This document shows, one piece after another, positions 15,577 to 22,500 of a DNA stretch of 22,500 nt. The number at the start of each line of letters is the position of its first letter. The first letter of the stretch is position 1. The notes below the pieces were generated by a model. That model saw only the letters and a program-made list of their open reading frames with translations, was not told the origin of the DNA and did no database searches. The translations under genes and the position numbers were made by a program. The stretch is from CAYUVA01 sp964448115 [NCBI: uncultured bacterium] (lineage in GTDB: Bacteria > CAYUVA01), in the NCBI GenBank assembly GCA_964448115.1, contig CAYUVA010000058.1, forward strand, positions 1 through 22,500, in the 5' to 3' direction.

Positions 15577-15604
15577 ATTATATGTTTGTGCGCGAAACTT
15601 ACAA
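15577..15604 (-). promoter_or_regulatory. Promoter of the beta-helix/PilT-like transcript
   Basis: On the minus strand TTGTAA (15604-15599) and a perfect TATAAT (15582-15577) are 16 bp apart, giving a leader of roughly 50 nt before ATG 15522. Confidence 0.5.
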
Positions 15605-15773
15605 GTGAAGTTATCATAAAAGCGATATTAGGTTCACATTTATAGATGAATTCAAATACATTAAACTTTTAATATTATTAAATAGTATATAGATTACTGA
15701 TATTTTAATTCAGTTAATTATAGCTATTATAAGATATAATATTATTTTTATGTAGATAATCGATTTTAAAAAA

Positions 15774-15789
15774 TGTTCCACATGGAACA
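15774..15789. promoter_or_regulatory. parS-like palindrome
   Basis: TGTTCCACATGGAACA differs by one central base from the ParB-binding consensus TGTTCCACGTGGAACA. The flanks AAA (15771-15773) and TTT (15790-15792) extend the symmetry to 10-bp arms around a CA centre. ParB (Spo0J) loads at such sites near the replication origin. The altered base destroys the central CG step, so binding strength is uncertain; a repressor operator is an alternative. Confidence 0.5.
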
Positions 15790-15832
15790 TTTCACGCAGT
15801 TAAGGGATCGGCGATTTTTGGGTCTGGCTTAA

Positions 15833-15864
15833 TTTGTATATTGGGATGCGCCTTTGTATATTGG
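15833..15864. repeat. 12-bp direct repeat, 20-bp period
   Basis: TTTGTATATTGG occurs at 15833-15844 and again at 15853-15864, with exactly 20 bp between starts, about two helical turns. This spacing suits a regulator binding one face of the DNA upstream of the rhodanese gene. Confidence 0.5.
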
Positions 15865-15939
15865 AGCTAAGCCTTGGAATGCCGCCGGCTTGCAGGCAAC
15901 TTAATACTATCTGCCTTGCGTCCTTGCCAGGAGCATATA

Positions 15940-16506
15940 ATGGTAAAAGGAATTTACTATTCTGGGAACAAAATGACCTTCTCAGCTATTATAATTCAAG
16001 GAATGAAAAGACTGAATATAAAAAAGACAGCCTTTCAAGCCATATTCATCTTATGCTTTACCGTGATTCTTAGTTTAGGCTATAACACCCTATCCAAGTC
16101 AGGCATCCCACTGGTGAAGAAAAGAATAGTAAAAGATCCTCTCAACAATAGGCAAACAGAGGTAACCAACAACCACAGCATAACCTTGGCGGAAGCAAAG
16201 CAAGCCTTTGATACGCAGGGAGCCATATTCCTCGATGCTCGACCGCATGAAGAGTATCTGGGTGGACACATTCAGGGTGCCTTATCATTGCCGGAGGAGG
16301 AATTCGAGGCATATTTCCCAGCAGTACAAGACTTTTTTTCGATGGAGACAAATATCATAACTTATTGCAGCGGAAGCGATTGTCTATCCAGCGTACATCT
16401 TGCCGAGATGCTTATCGATATGGGTTACAAGAATGTCGATGTATTCTTCGGTGGATGGCAAAAGTGGCTCGAGGCTGGATATCCAACATCCAAGGGACAA
16501 TTATGA
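15940..16506 (+). CDS. Membrane-anchored rhodanese-like protein
   Basis: Single rhodanese domain (about residues 80-186) behind one N-terminal membrane segment (about 31-50), so probably facing the periplasm. The domain shows ITLAEAKQAFD, FLDARPHEEYLGGHIQGALSLP and FFGGWQKWLEAGYP. The active-site loop reads YCSGSDCLSS: the catalytic Cys is present (C143), with a second Cys at 148, giving C-x4-C, which could form a disulfide instead of, or besides, carrying a persulfide. I place the start at ATG 15940 because AGGAG lies 6 nt upstream; the frame is open further upstream without a comparable site. Its TGA overlaps the ATG of the MauE/DoxX-like gene (ATGA), so the two are made together. Likely role: sulfur transfer or thiol redox chemistry at the membrane. 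Confidence 0.86.
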   Translation: MVKGIYYSGNKMTFSAIIIQGMKRLNIKKTAFQAIFILCFTVILSLGYNTLSKSGIPLVKKRIVKDPLNNRQTEVTNNHSITLAEAKQAFDTQGAIFLDARPHEEYLGGHIQGALSLPEEEFEAYFPAVQDFFSMETNIITYCSGSDCLSSVHLAEMLIDMGYKNVDVFFGGWQKWLEAGYPTSKGQL

Positions 16507-17018
16507 GTAAAGTCGGATCTATCGATAATAGGCAACCTTTGACCTTGCTTGACTGGCTTGTATTCATAGCGCGCCTGGTGCTGGGAGTAGTATTTATATA
16601 TGCTAGCTATGATAAAATCTTGGAGCCGGCTGCCTTTGCCCGAAATGTTGAGAACTACCGTTTTTTGCCATACCAGTTGGTCAACATCTTTGCCATTATT
16701 CTGCCCTGGCTTGAGCTTATCTGTGGGATTCTGCTCATCTTGGGAGTATATGTTGAAGCCGCAGCGGGCATAATTGGTATCCTGTTGGTGATGTTCATCA
16801 TAGCCATAAGCCATGCCCTTTTAAGGGGCATCGATATCTCCTGCGGATGCTTCAAGACCGGGCAGGGTAAAAAGATTGGGACCGATCTGCTTGTTCGTGA
16901 TATTGTTCTATTGGCTTTCTGTGTTGGCATCACTTTATGCGACCGAGCTGTACTTGGCGTAGAGCATCTTTTCAGAAGGCGTAAAAACAGGCACTACTCA
17001 CCCGAAGGTAGTGATTGA
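16503..17018 (+). CDS. MauE/DoxX-family redox-associated membrane protein
   Basis: A 171-residue, four-helix inner-membrane protein of the MauE/DoxX type. LDWLVFIARLVLGVVFIYASYDKILEP, with the charged YDKI after the first helix, LPWLELICGILLILG and the loop ISCGCFKTG are typical; the C-G-C pair (residues 114-116) is the presumed redox-active dithiol. Family members such as MauE take part in disulfide handling or electron transfer from quinone to periplasmic partners. ATG 16503 overlaps the rhodanese stop codon, and AGGGA sits about 6 nt before it. An upstream reading-frame extension into the rhodanese gene is not needed. The tight pairing suggests both act on one sulfur or thiol substrate; this is inference. 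Confidence 0.86.
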   Translation: MSKVGSIDNRQPLTLLDWLVFIARLVLGVVFIYASYDKILEPAAFARNVENYRFLPYQLVNIFAIILPWLELICGILLILGVYVEAAAGIIGILLVMFIIAISHALLRGIDISCGCFKTGQGKKIGTDLLVRDIVLLAFCVGITLCDRAVLGVEHLFRRRKNRHYSPEGSD

Positions 17019-17069
17019 GCAAATAATCCCCCTTATTAACCTCAATTAGGATACAGGAAGATAGGTTCG

Positions 17070-17159
17070 ATGGCGGTGAGGATTAGAAATATCCTGGGCA
17101 GGCATTTTTACATCTTGCTAACTATTAGTTATTATTTGTATAGAACATTGTTGAGGTGA
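17070..17159 (+). CDS. Possible 29-residue hydrophobic leader peptide
   Basis: ATG 17070 opens a 29-codon frame (basic start MAVRIRNILGR, then a hydrophobic stretch ILLTISYYLYRTLLR) ending at TGA 17157-17159. AGGAAG (17055-17060) is 9 nt upstream. Its end overlaps the Shine-Dalgarno of the hydrolase, which would allow coupling. It could be chance in a 146-bp gap. Confidence 0.25.
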   Translation: MAVRIRNILGRHFYILLTISYYLYRTLLR

Positions 17160-17164
17160 TGGCA

Positions 17165-18595
17165 ATGCCTGGCAATAGATGGTTGCTTATATGTATAGTG
17201 TTGATATCTTGCGGTTGTTGTTGGGCGGCTACCGATCCTGGTACGCAGGGACCTTTTTTTGATGTTAGCTATGTGGATGTGCAGGTCGGTTCAGGTCTTA
17301 ACCGCATGAATGTGCGCATCTACTATCCAGGCAACGGTGAAACAGTTGAGCCATCCGGCGCACCATACCCGGTGGTTGTTTACTCACACGGCTATCAACT
17401 TGATGCCGACACATTGTTTCAGCATGGCGAGCATCTTGCTGGCTGGGGCTACATTTGCATGGTGGTCAATACGCCCTGGTGGACTACCAGCCATGAGCGT
17501 ATAGCCAACCAGATCAGCATTAACCTTGATTATATTATTGCTCGTAACTCGGATCATCGCAGCCGATTTCATAACATGATAGATACTGGTAAACTGGCAG
17601 CCAGCGGTCATAGCGCAGGGGGCAAATGCAGCATACTCGCTGCCTTCAATGATAATCGCATAAAGGCGTGTGCCACCTTGGACCCGGTCGATGATGGACC
17701 GTTCCAGGTCTCGGTAGCCCCAGAGTTGATTAGCCAGATGCATATCCCCATGCTCTTCATGGGGACCGATATTGCGGATACCTCGTGTAATCCGACCGAG
17801 AGCAACTACGAGCGCTTTTACGAGTCTGCCAATGCCCCCAAGGAGAAGGTGGTGGTGATCGGCGGTGATCACTGCCATTTCTGCGATTATGTGCATGCAC
17901 TATGTATTTGTCCAGAGGGGGAGGACTGGTCTCAGCAGCACTACTTGGCGCGTAAATATGTTACAGCATGGTATAACTACTTCCTGAAGGGGAACCAAGA
18001 ATACTATACTTATCTATTCGGCTTTGAGGCTAATCAAGATGTCTTGAGAGGTTGGACAACTTATGAATACATGCTTTACACGCCAACTCCCACCATAAGT
18101 GCTACCCCCACCAGCACCCCGGTTTTTCTAACACCAACTCCCACAGCCACAGTGCCTTCGCCCACTTTATCCTCCACGCCGACAAGTACGCCAACGCAGA
18201 TAACTCCCACCGACTCGCCCACTCCAACCAGGACAATGACTCTTTCTCCTTCACCAACGGCAACGGCAACAAGAGTGCCCGGCGCAATGATTTCTCTAGC
18301 CGGTTACTTTGATACCAGGCTCACTTCACAAGCCGGCGGAACACTGAATATCATAGCCCTGGTTACTGATAGAGCCTTTGACACGGTTAGTATTTTTATC
18401 GACAATAGTCCAAGCGGGATCTTTCTGTACGATACGGGAGAAAGCGGCGACTTCGAGCCAGGAGACTTGATTTATGGCTTAATCATGCAGCTTGCCCCTG
18501 GGGCGATTAAAGGCAGATATCTATTGGAAATAAGGGCTAATGACCCGGTGAATGTTCGATACCAGACCTTTCCTGCCCTGGTGGTTCGGGAATGA
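17165..18595 (+). CDS. Secreted alpha/beta hydrolase with Thr-Pro linker and C-terminal module
   Basis: Exported hydrolase of 476 residues. After a signal peptide (WLLICIVLISCGCCWAA), an alpha/beta-hydrolase domain spans about 25-290: PVVVYSHGYQLDADTLF carries the oxyanion region, GHSAGG (148-153) the nucleophile Ser150, ATLDPVDDGP a likely acid, and GGDHCHFCDY the likely catalytic His. The layout resembles chlorophyllase, cutinase or PAF-acetylhydrolase-type esterases; the substrate is unknown. Residues about 305-374 are a Thr-Pro/Ser linker, and 375-476 form the C-terminal module (MISLAGYFDTRLTSQAGG... GDFEPGDLIYGL) shared with the beta-helix protein at 13807. I choose ATG 17165, 6 nt after GAGGTG; GTG 17156 and ATG 17159 are also in frame. 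CGCC within the signal could instead be read as a lipobox (LISC, GCC). The stop overlaps the next gene by ATGA. Confidence 0.85.
   Translation: MPGNRWLLICIVLISCGCCWAATDPGTQGPFFDVSYVDVQVGSGLNRMNVRIYYPGNGETVEPSGAPYPVVVYSHGYQLDADTLFQHGEHLAGWGYICMVVNTPWWTTSHERIANQISINLDYIIARNSDHRSRFHNMIDTGKLAASGHSAGGKCSILAAFNDNRIKACATLDPVDDGPFQVSVAPELISQMHIPMLFMGTDIADTSCNPTESNYERFYESANAPKEKVVVIGGDHCHFCDYVHALCICPEGEDWSQQHYLARKYVTAWYNYFLKGNQEYYTYLFGFEANQDVLRGWTTYEYMLYTPTPTISATPTSTPVFLTPTPTATVPSPTLSSTPTSTPTQITPTDSPTPTRTMTLSPSPTATATRVPGAMISLAGYFDTRLTSQAGGTLNIIALVTDRAFDTVSIFIDNSPSGIFLYDTGESGDFEPGDLIYGLIMQLAPGAIKGRYLLEIRANDPVNVRYQTFPALVVRE
18080..18286 (+). repeat. Thr-Pro repeat linker in the hydrolase
   Basis: About 70 residues dominated by Thr, Pro and Ser (for example TPTPTISATPTSTP) separate catalytic domain and C-terminal module. 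Codons are varied. Such linkers are common sites of O-glycosylation. Confidence 0.85.
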
Positions 18596-20442
18596 GGGGC
18601 ATACAAAGCCATCGAACTGCCATTATTATATTTTTATGGTTGCTTCTTTTTCACTTGATTGCCAACACAGTTTGGCTAAGTGTTGATAACCAGACACCAA
18701 AGACGGACATCGAGTTTCATGTTCAAAGCGCTTTCCATTTTTACGATCATATCTTCGATTCCCCCTGCAAAGGGATAATTCCGCCTAACGCATCCTATCC
18801 CTACTTGACTTATGTACTGCCGGTTCCGCTGCTTGCATTGATTGGAAGGACAGTTGATGCGGTTATTCTTGGCTCATATTTCTGGTTGGCATGTTACCTT
18901 GTTTTCTCTTACCTAATCGCAAGCAGGCTTGCTGGCAGGGGTGCTGGATTGCTTGCAGCCTTTATCATCGGCACATATCCGATCATCTTCGGCATGTCTA
19001 GGCAGATCTGGCCGGACTATTCTCTTGGAGCAATGGTCGTGTTTGCGGTATGGGCGCTGCTTGCCAGCGAGCATCTGAAAAACAGGCGAATAAGCATTAT
19101 TCTTGGCATTGCAACTGGTCTTGCCATGTTATGCAAGATCACCTGGTTCGTATTTATAGAGCCTTTAATCATATTTACTCTTATCGCCGGGCTGTTCAAG
19201 CATCCTGAAGCTAGGCGGAGGATGATCATCAACCTGCTAATAGTGCATATCATCGCCATAGCCATCGGCGCTACCTGGTATGCCTCTCACCTACAGCCAG
19301 CGCTGGATTATGCTCGGTTGTGGAGCAGCGTCCCAAAGGATATCGAGCCGAGACAGGTATTCTCCTTAAAGGGATTCTTGTATTACCTAAGATTGCTCAT
19401 CAATACGCAGATCAGCTTCCTGTACTTTGTATTTTTCATCATTGCCGGGGGAGTTCTTATGTATAAATCTGCCAAACATCGACTCAATCTTGGTTTGGAT
19501 CTCCTGCTCATTGCGCTGTGGATCATCGTGCCATACTTATATCATTTCATGTTCGTAAAGAAGGTTACCCGCTACACGGTGCCTTATCTACCCGCTTTTG
19601 CAATAATAACCGCTGTTGGACTGATGGCAATAAAAAAAAAGACGCTCAGAAGGGCTGTGATTGCTTTGCTGATAGCGCTTGGTTGGTTTCAGTATCTCGC
19701 CTACAGCTTCGATCTCGGCAAGATTTCCAACATGACCATAAATCTTACACAAGCTGGTATTGTAGCTTATCACCCGCCTTATTACCTTTGGCTCGATGCC
19801 AGATATACGCCCACCGATAATAAGCAGGACAACCAGAGGCTGAAAAATCTTATAAAAGATATATCCACGGACTGGCAGGGGGATGAGCCGGCTGAGGTAA
19901 GGGTCATATTCAACAACTCGGCAGCAAATGCAATTACCTTCAACTACTACAAAGCCGAGATGTGCATCCGCAACCTGGATATCAATCCCTACGAGTGCTT
20001 CCCGGAGCCTGTATTTCCCGTGCTCCCCAGGGCGGATTACCTGCTATTGAGCAATGTTGATGGCTATGATGATCCAGGGGGCTATGTAGTCGGTCCCCCG
20101 ATGGAGGCGCTAGCGATGATCCGCGGGGCGGGCAAGGAGGTCTTTGATCGTCATTTTATGCTTATAAAGTCAGTATCCCTCAAAAATGGGATTGAGATTT
20201 ACTTGTACAAGAATCAGCGACACACACCTTTTGAAAACTCAAGAGATAAGTGCATTTATTTTTTAATAGCCAATTTCAATTTCTCCAGCGCATCACCACC
20301 GGCTATCTTGGTGGTTCGACAACCCTCAAACCTTAAGCAATTTTACTCCCAAAGAATGCAAAGTGTTATAGAAAATTTTTTGTTTGGTGCTGAAGTAAAT
20401 CAGCACATCCAGTTGAGAGAAAATCTCATTGGGATTTTTTAA
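18592..20442 (+). CDS. GT-C-type membrane glycosyltransferase (GT39/ArnT-like)
   Basis: Predicted polyprenol-phosphate-sugar transferase of 616 residues. It has an N-terminal membrane helix, then an acidic first periplasmic loop (TPKTDIEFHVQSAFHFYDHIF, D39 and E41 being the candidate catalytic acids), about ten more helices, and a soluble region from about residue 370. SRQIWPDYSLGAMVVFAVWALL and GIATGLAMLCKITWFVFIEP are typical of PMT/ArnT-like enzymes. ATG 18592 overlaps the TGA of the hydrolase (ATGA), so the two are translationally coupled. That pairing makes modification of the Thr-rich linker, or of a surface polymer, a reasonable idea. The last 70 or so residues, after IEIYLYKNQ, look unlike the family, being polar and coded by AT-rich DNA with two hairpins; they may be an extension gained by loss of an earlier stop codon. 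Confidence 0.75.
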   Translation: MRGIQSHRTAIIIFLWLLLFHLIANTVWLSVDNQTPKTDIEFHVQSAFHFYDHIFDSPCKGIIPPNASYPYLTYVLPVPLLALIGRTVDAVILGSYFWLACYLVFSYLIASRLAGRGAGLLAAFIIGTYPIIFGMSRQIWPDYSLGAMVVFAVWALLASEHLKNRRISIILGIATGLAMLCKITWFVFIEPLIIFTLIAGLFKHPEARRRMIINLLIVHIIAIAIGATWYASHLQPALDYARLWSSVPKDIEPRQVFSLKGFLYYLRLLINTQISFLYFVFFIIAGGVLMYKSAKHRLNLGLDLLLIALWIIVPYLYHFMFVKKVTRYTVPYLPAFAIITAVGLMAIKKKTLRRAVIALLIALGWFQYLAYSFDLGKISNMTINLTQAGIVAYHPPYYLWLDARYTPTDNKQDNQRLKNLIKDISTDWQGDEPAEVRVIFNNSAANAITFNYYKAEMCIRNLDINPYECFPEPVFPVLPRADYLLLSNVDGYDDPGGYVVGPPMEALAMIRGAGKEVFDRHFMLIKSVSLKNGIEIYLYKNQRHTPFENSRDKCIYFLIANFNFSSASPPAILVVRQPSNLKQFYSQRMQSVIENFLFGAEVNQHIQLRENLIGIF

Positions 20443-20446
20443 TATA
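20421..20446 (+). terminator. Weak terminator-like hairpin overlapping the glycosyltransferase stop
   Basis: AAAATC and GATTTT can pair around a 7-nt loop, and further T residues follow directly before the TAA. The stem is short and AT-only apart from one pair, so activity is doubtful. Confidence 0.25.
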
Positions 20447-20546
20447 AAATGCTATATAATTCCTTGTTGTGAATATATAATGGTTATTTTACTGCTTTTT
20501 ACTCAACTTTTAATGGAGTTATATATTAGCCAAAAGGAGTCTGAGC

Positions 20547-22500
20547 GTGATTAGACAATGTTCGCTAATGGTTTTTATACTCTTTATACTTGTTATTCAT
20601 TGCAGTCATATCCGGGCTGCAACCATAACCGTGGGGCATGGTGGCGGTTATGACTACTCTAGCATTACAGATGCGCTTGATGCAGCTAGCTTCGGGGATA
20701 CAATACTGGTTGCCGATGGCAATTACACGATTAGCACTGGCGAGACTTTCCCGCTCAATATGAAAGAAGGTGTAGTGCTCAAGCGGGAAAACGATGGCAT
20801 CCTTCCTAGGATCGGCGCCTGGGGTTCAGGCAAGCGCGTCTTTCTTTGTGAGATGCTCTCTGTCGGCTCTGGTAGCAAAGTCGAGGGCTTTTATGTCACC
20901 GGCGGAGATGCTAGCGATGTTTCTGATAACTACCAGGGGGGTGGAGGTTTTTATATTTACTACTCCGAGCTGACCATCCAAGGTTGCGTAATCACCGGCA
21001 ATAAGGGGCGCTGGGGTGGAGGTATCAAGTTCGAGTCCAGCCCATCCAGCTTCATCATCGACTCGACCATCAGCGGCAATAAGGCGACCGATTACTACGG
21101 CGGAGCCATGCACATAAGCGGCTCATCACCTATCATCTCCAACTGCAATATGAACCGCAATATAGCCAAAGTCAGCGGCGCAATCCACTGCGTCAACAAC
21201 TGTTATCCCATCCTGCTCGACTGCAACATAACCCACAACTCAGGAGGGCAGGCAGCCGGCGGAATAAAGTTCTTCCTTCACTCCAGCGGCTATATGAGCA
21301 ACTGTAACATCAGTTGGAACAACTCTGATGGCGGTGGTGGGATCCTGATCGATAACGCCAAGCCGGAGATCGATAACTGTACAATTATAGGCAACAACGC
21401 TAAGGATGGCGGAGGGATCTATTTTTACAATACGACCTCAACCCTGGTGAGAAATTGTCTAATAGCAGATAATCAGGCAACAGTCTATTACGGCGGCGGG
21501 GTTTACAGTCGCTCCTCATCCCCGATCTTGTCCAACTGTACTATTACCGGTAACCAGGGTGATTATGGCGCCGGGATATCCTGTTATGGTGATCGTAATA
21601 TGACCGCGATAAACTGCGTTATCAATGATAATGTCGGGATCTATGGCGGAGGTATATTCTGCATGTCCTCCCCACCGGAGATAATAAATTGTGTGATAAC
21701 CAATAATACAGCCAGCTACGGGGGAGCGCTCTACTTGACAAGCAGTTCCGCACCTACGCTTACCAACTCGATTCTATGGAACAACTCCCCACAAGAGATC
21801 TATGTGGCCTCTGGAAGCCCCACTGTTACCTATTGCGATGTCGAGGGCGGATATGCAGGGACCGGGAATATGGACGAAAATCCATTGTTTGTAAGCTCGA
21901 ACGAAGATTTCCACCTGACCGGCAGCTCCCCTTGCATAGATGTCGGCACCGATGCTGGAGTCTATTATGATTTCGATAACGAGCCGCGCCCGGACTCGGT
22001 AAGCGGGTTGCAGGATATCGGTGCAGATGAGTATTATGGAGTCCCTGAAGCGACCATAACACCCTCACAAACTCCAACTCTAACCCCTACCCGAACACCG
22101 ACGGTAACAAAGACAGCAACCCCGACTTCAGAAATCACCGGGACTCCAACAATCACCCCCACTGCAACCCAAACCATTACCCCTACTATTACCGCGACCA
22201 GCACATTGATCCCCACCGCAACAGCCACCGCGACCCAGACATCGCTGCCCACATCAACGCCAACGATGACAACAACCACAACCGCAACCGACCTGCCTAG
22301 TAAAACCCCGACACCTACCCCGACAAGCACTACGACTGCGTTTTTAACCTCAACCCCGACCAGTACGGCGACTCAGACCCCTACCAGCTATCCAACCAAC
22401 ACGCCGACTATCACCGTGCATCCCAGTCTTACGCCTAGTTTCACACAAACCCCTACTTCCACACCGGTAGCTAAACCTGTCATCTTGATAGGCGGATATA
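20547..22500 (+). CDS. Secreted beta-helix protein with long Thr-Pro linker, 3' end outside window
   Basis: The first 651 codons are present. GTG 20547 is preceded at 7 nt by AAGGAG. The start VIRQCSLMVFILFILVIHCS is a signal peptide (cleavage possibly after IRA). The body has a PGA/DUF1565-like entry (GGGYDYSSITDALDAASFGDTILVADGNY) and about nine parallel beta-helix coils marked by N-C-x-I-x-x-N followed by G-G-G-(I/V), for example NCTIIGNNAKDGGGI and NCVINDNVGIYGGGI. A choice-of-anchor Q-like stretch (NPLFVSSNEDFHLTGSSPCID ... DIGADEYYG) precedes a Thr-Pro linker of about 140 residues from residue 500. The window ends in AKPVILIGGY, the apparent start of the C-terminal module seen on two other proteins here. 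Probably surface-exposed; no enzyme motif identified. A TATAAT at 20476-20481 may be its -10 box. Confidence 0.85.
   Translation, partial: MIRQCSLMVFILFILVIHCSHIRAATITVGHGGGYDYSSITDALDAASFGDTILVADGNYTISTGETFPLNMKEGVVLKRENDGILPRIGAWGSGKRVFLCEMLSVGSGSKVEGFYVTGGDASDVSDNYQGGGGFYIYYSELTIQGCVITGNKGRWGGGIKFESSPSSFIIDSTISGNKATDYYGGAMHISGSSPIISNCNMNRNIAKVSGAIHCVNNCYPILLDCNITHNSGGQAAGGIKFFLHSSGYMSNCNISWNNSDGGGGILIDNAKPEIDNCTIIGNNAKDGGGIYFYNTTSTLVRNCLIADNQATVYYGGGVYSRSSSPILSNCTITGNQGDYGAGISCYGDRNMTAINCVINDNVGIYGGGIFCMSSPPEIINCVITNNTASYGGALYLTSSSAPTLTNSILWNNSPQEIYVASGSPTVTYCDVEGGYAGTGNMDENPLFVSSNEDFHLTGSSPCIDVGTDAGVYYDFDNEPRPDSVSGLQDIGADEYYGVPEATITPSQTPTLTPTRTPTVTKTATPTSEITGTPTITPTATQTITPTITATSTLIPTATATATQTSLPTSTPTMTTTTTATDLPSKTPTPTPTSTTTAFLTSTPTSTATQTPTSYPTNTPTITVHPSLTPSFTQTPTSTPVAKPVILIGGY
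22044..22469 (+). repeat. Long Thr-Pro repeat linker
   Basis: About 142 residues of (T/S)-x-T-P type repeats with varied codons. It is the longest of the three linkers in the window and ends just before KPVILIGGY. Confidence 0.88.

Larger units (their letters stand above)
15605..15939. other. AT-rich intergenic region between divergent genes
   Basis: From about 15640 to 15770 the sequence is almost only A and T. It holds a DnaA-box-like site on the minus strand (TTATCTACA, 15751-15759, one base from TTATCCACA), a parS-like palindrome (15774-15789) and a 12-bp direct repeat (15833-15864). No gene is supported before the rhodanese start at 15940. Confidence 0.55.

Noticed and set aside
16365-16502. 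N-terminal extension of the MauE/DoxX-like frame into the rhodanese gene
   Set aside because: The overlapping ATGA start at 16503 has a Shine-Dalgarno, and the extension is only the rhodanese gene read in another frame.
20301-20335. GGTTCGA motif resembling a tRNA T-arm
   Set aside because: The flanking bases do not form a 5-bp T stem and no anticodon or acceptor arm is present upstream.
22034-22330. Minus-strand Val/Gly-rich frame
   Set aside because: It is the antisense of the Thr-Pro linker; the repeated ACC/CCN codons produce VGVxVGV on the other strand.
22044-22469. Low-complexity stretch considered as a CRISPR array or satellite
   Set aside because: It has no regular spacer/repeat unit and stays in one open frame with varied codons, as expected of a Thr-Pro protein linker.

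Overview
The window looks like chromosome from an uncultured, probably anaerobic, Gram-negative-type bacterium of a poorly sampled phylum. The signs are a lipobox-bearing transporter, Sec-exported proteins with long Thr-Pro linkers ending in a shared C-terminal module, an RNase Y/YmdB pair, rubredoxin and a 6S-like RNA. Base composition is moderate. I cannot name the phylum from the sequence alone. No tRNA, rRNA, CRISPR array, transposase or phage gene was seen, so this is not an obvious mobile island.

Layout: (1) 1-722, minus: 5' part of a dicarboxylate/amino-acid:cation symporter. (2) 866-2435, plus: a Cu/Zn-type efflux permease ending in a heavy-metal-binding domain, then a small rubredoxin gene. 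(3) 6651-2460, minus: RNase Y, the phosphodiesterase YmdB and a polytopic membrane protein. (4) 7151-6969: a probable 6S RNA upstream of rny. (5) 9779-7329, minus: a Na/Pi-cotransporter-type protein with a lipoprotein signal, two Ig-like domains and a PhoU-like tail. (6) 12569-10004, minus: ECF-type sigma factor, zinc-finger/TPR protein and a small secreted protein, tightly packed. (7) 15522-12715, minus: a secreted beta-helix protein followed by a PilT-like ATPase whose nucleotide-binding motifs are degraded. (8) 15523-15939: AT-rich intergenic region with a parS-like palindrome and a direct repeat. (9) 15940-17018, plus: rhodanese and MauE/DoxX-type membrane protein, overlapping by ATGA. (10) 17165-20442, plus: secreted alpha/beta hydrolase overlapping a GT-C-type glycosyltransferase. 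(11) 20547-22500, plus: a second secreted beta-helix protein, cut by the window edge just as its C-terminal module begins.

Three stretches look most rewarding. The sigma/TPR/secreted-peptide operon has the parts expected of a peptide-sensing switch, with a TPR anti-sigma candidate in place of a transcriptional repressor. The Thr-Pro linker plus conserved C-terminal module occurs on at least two, probably three, secreted proteins with unrelated or differing N-terminal domains, and a possible glycosyltransferase is translationally coupled to one of them. The PilT-like protein has lost the Walker A lysine and the His-box histidine while keeping full length, which suggests a non-catalytic role. 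All functional statements rest on motif recognition by eye; no database search was run.
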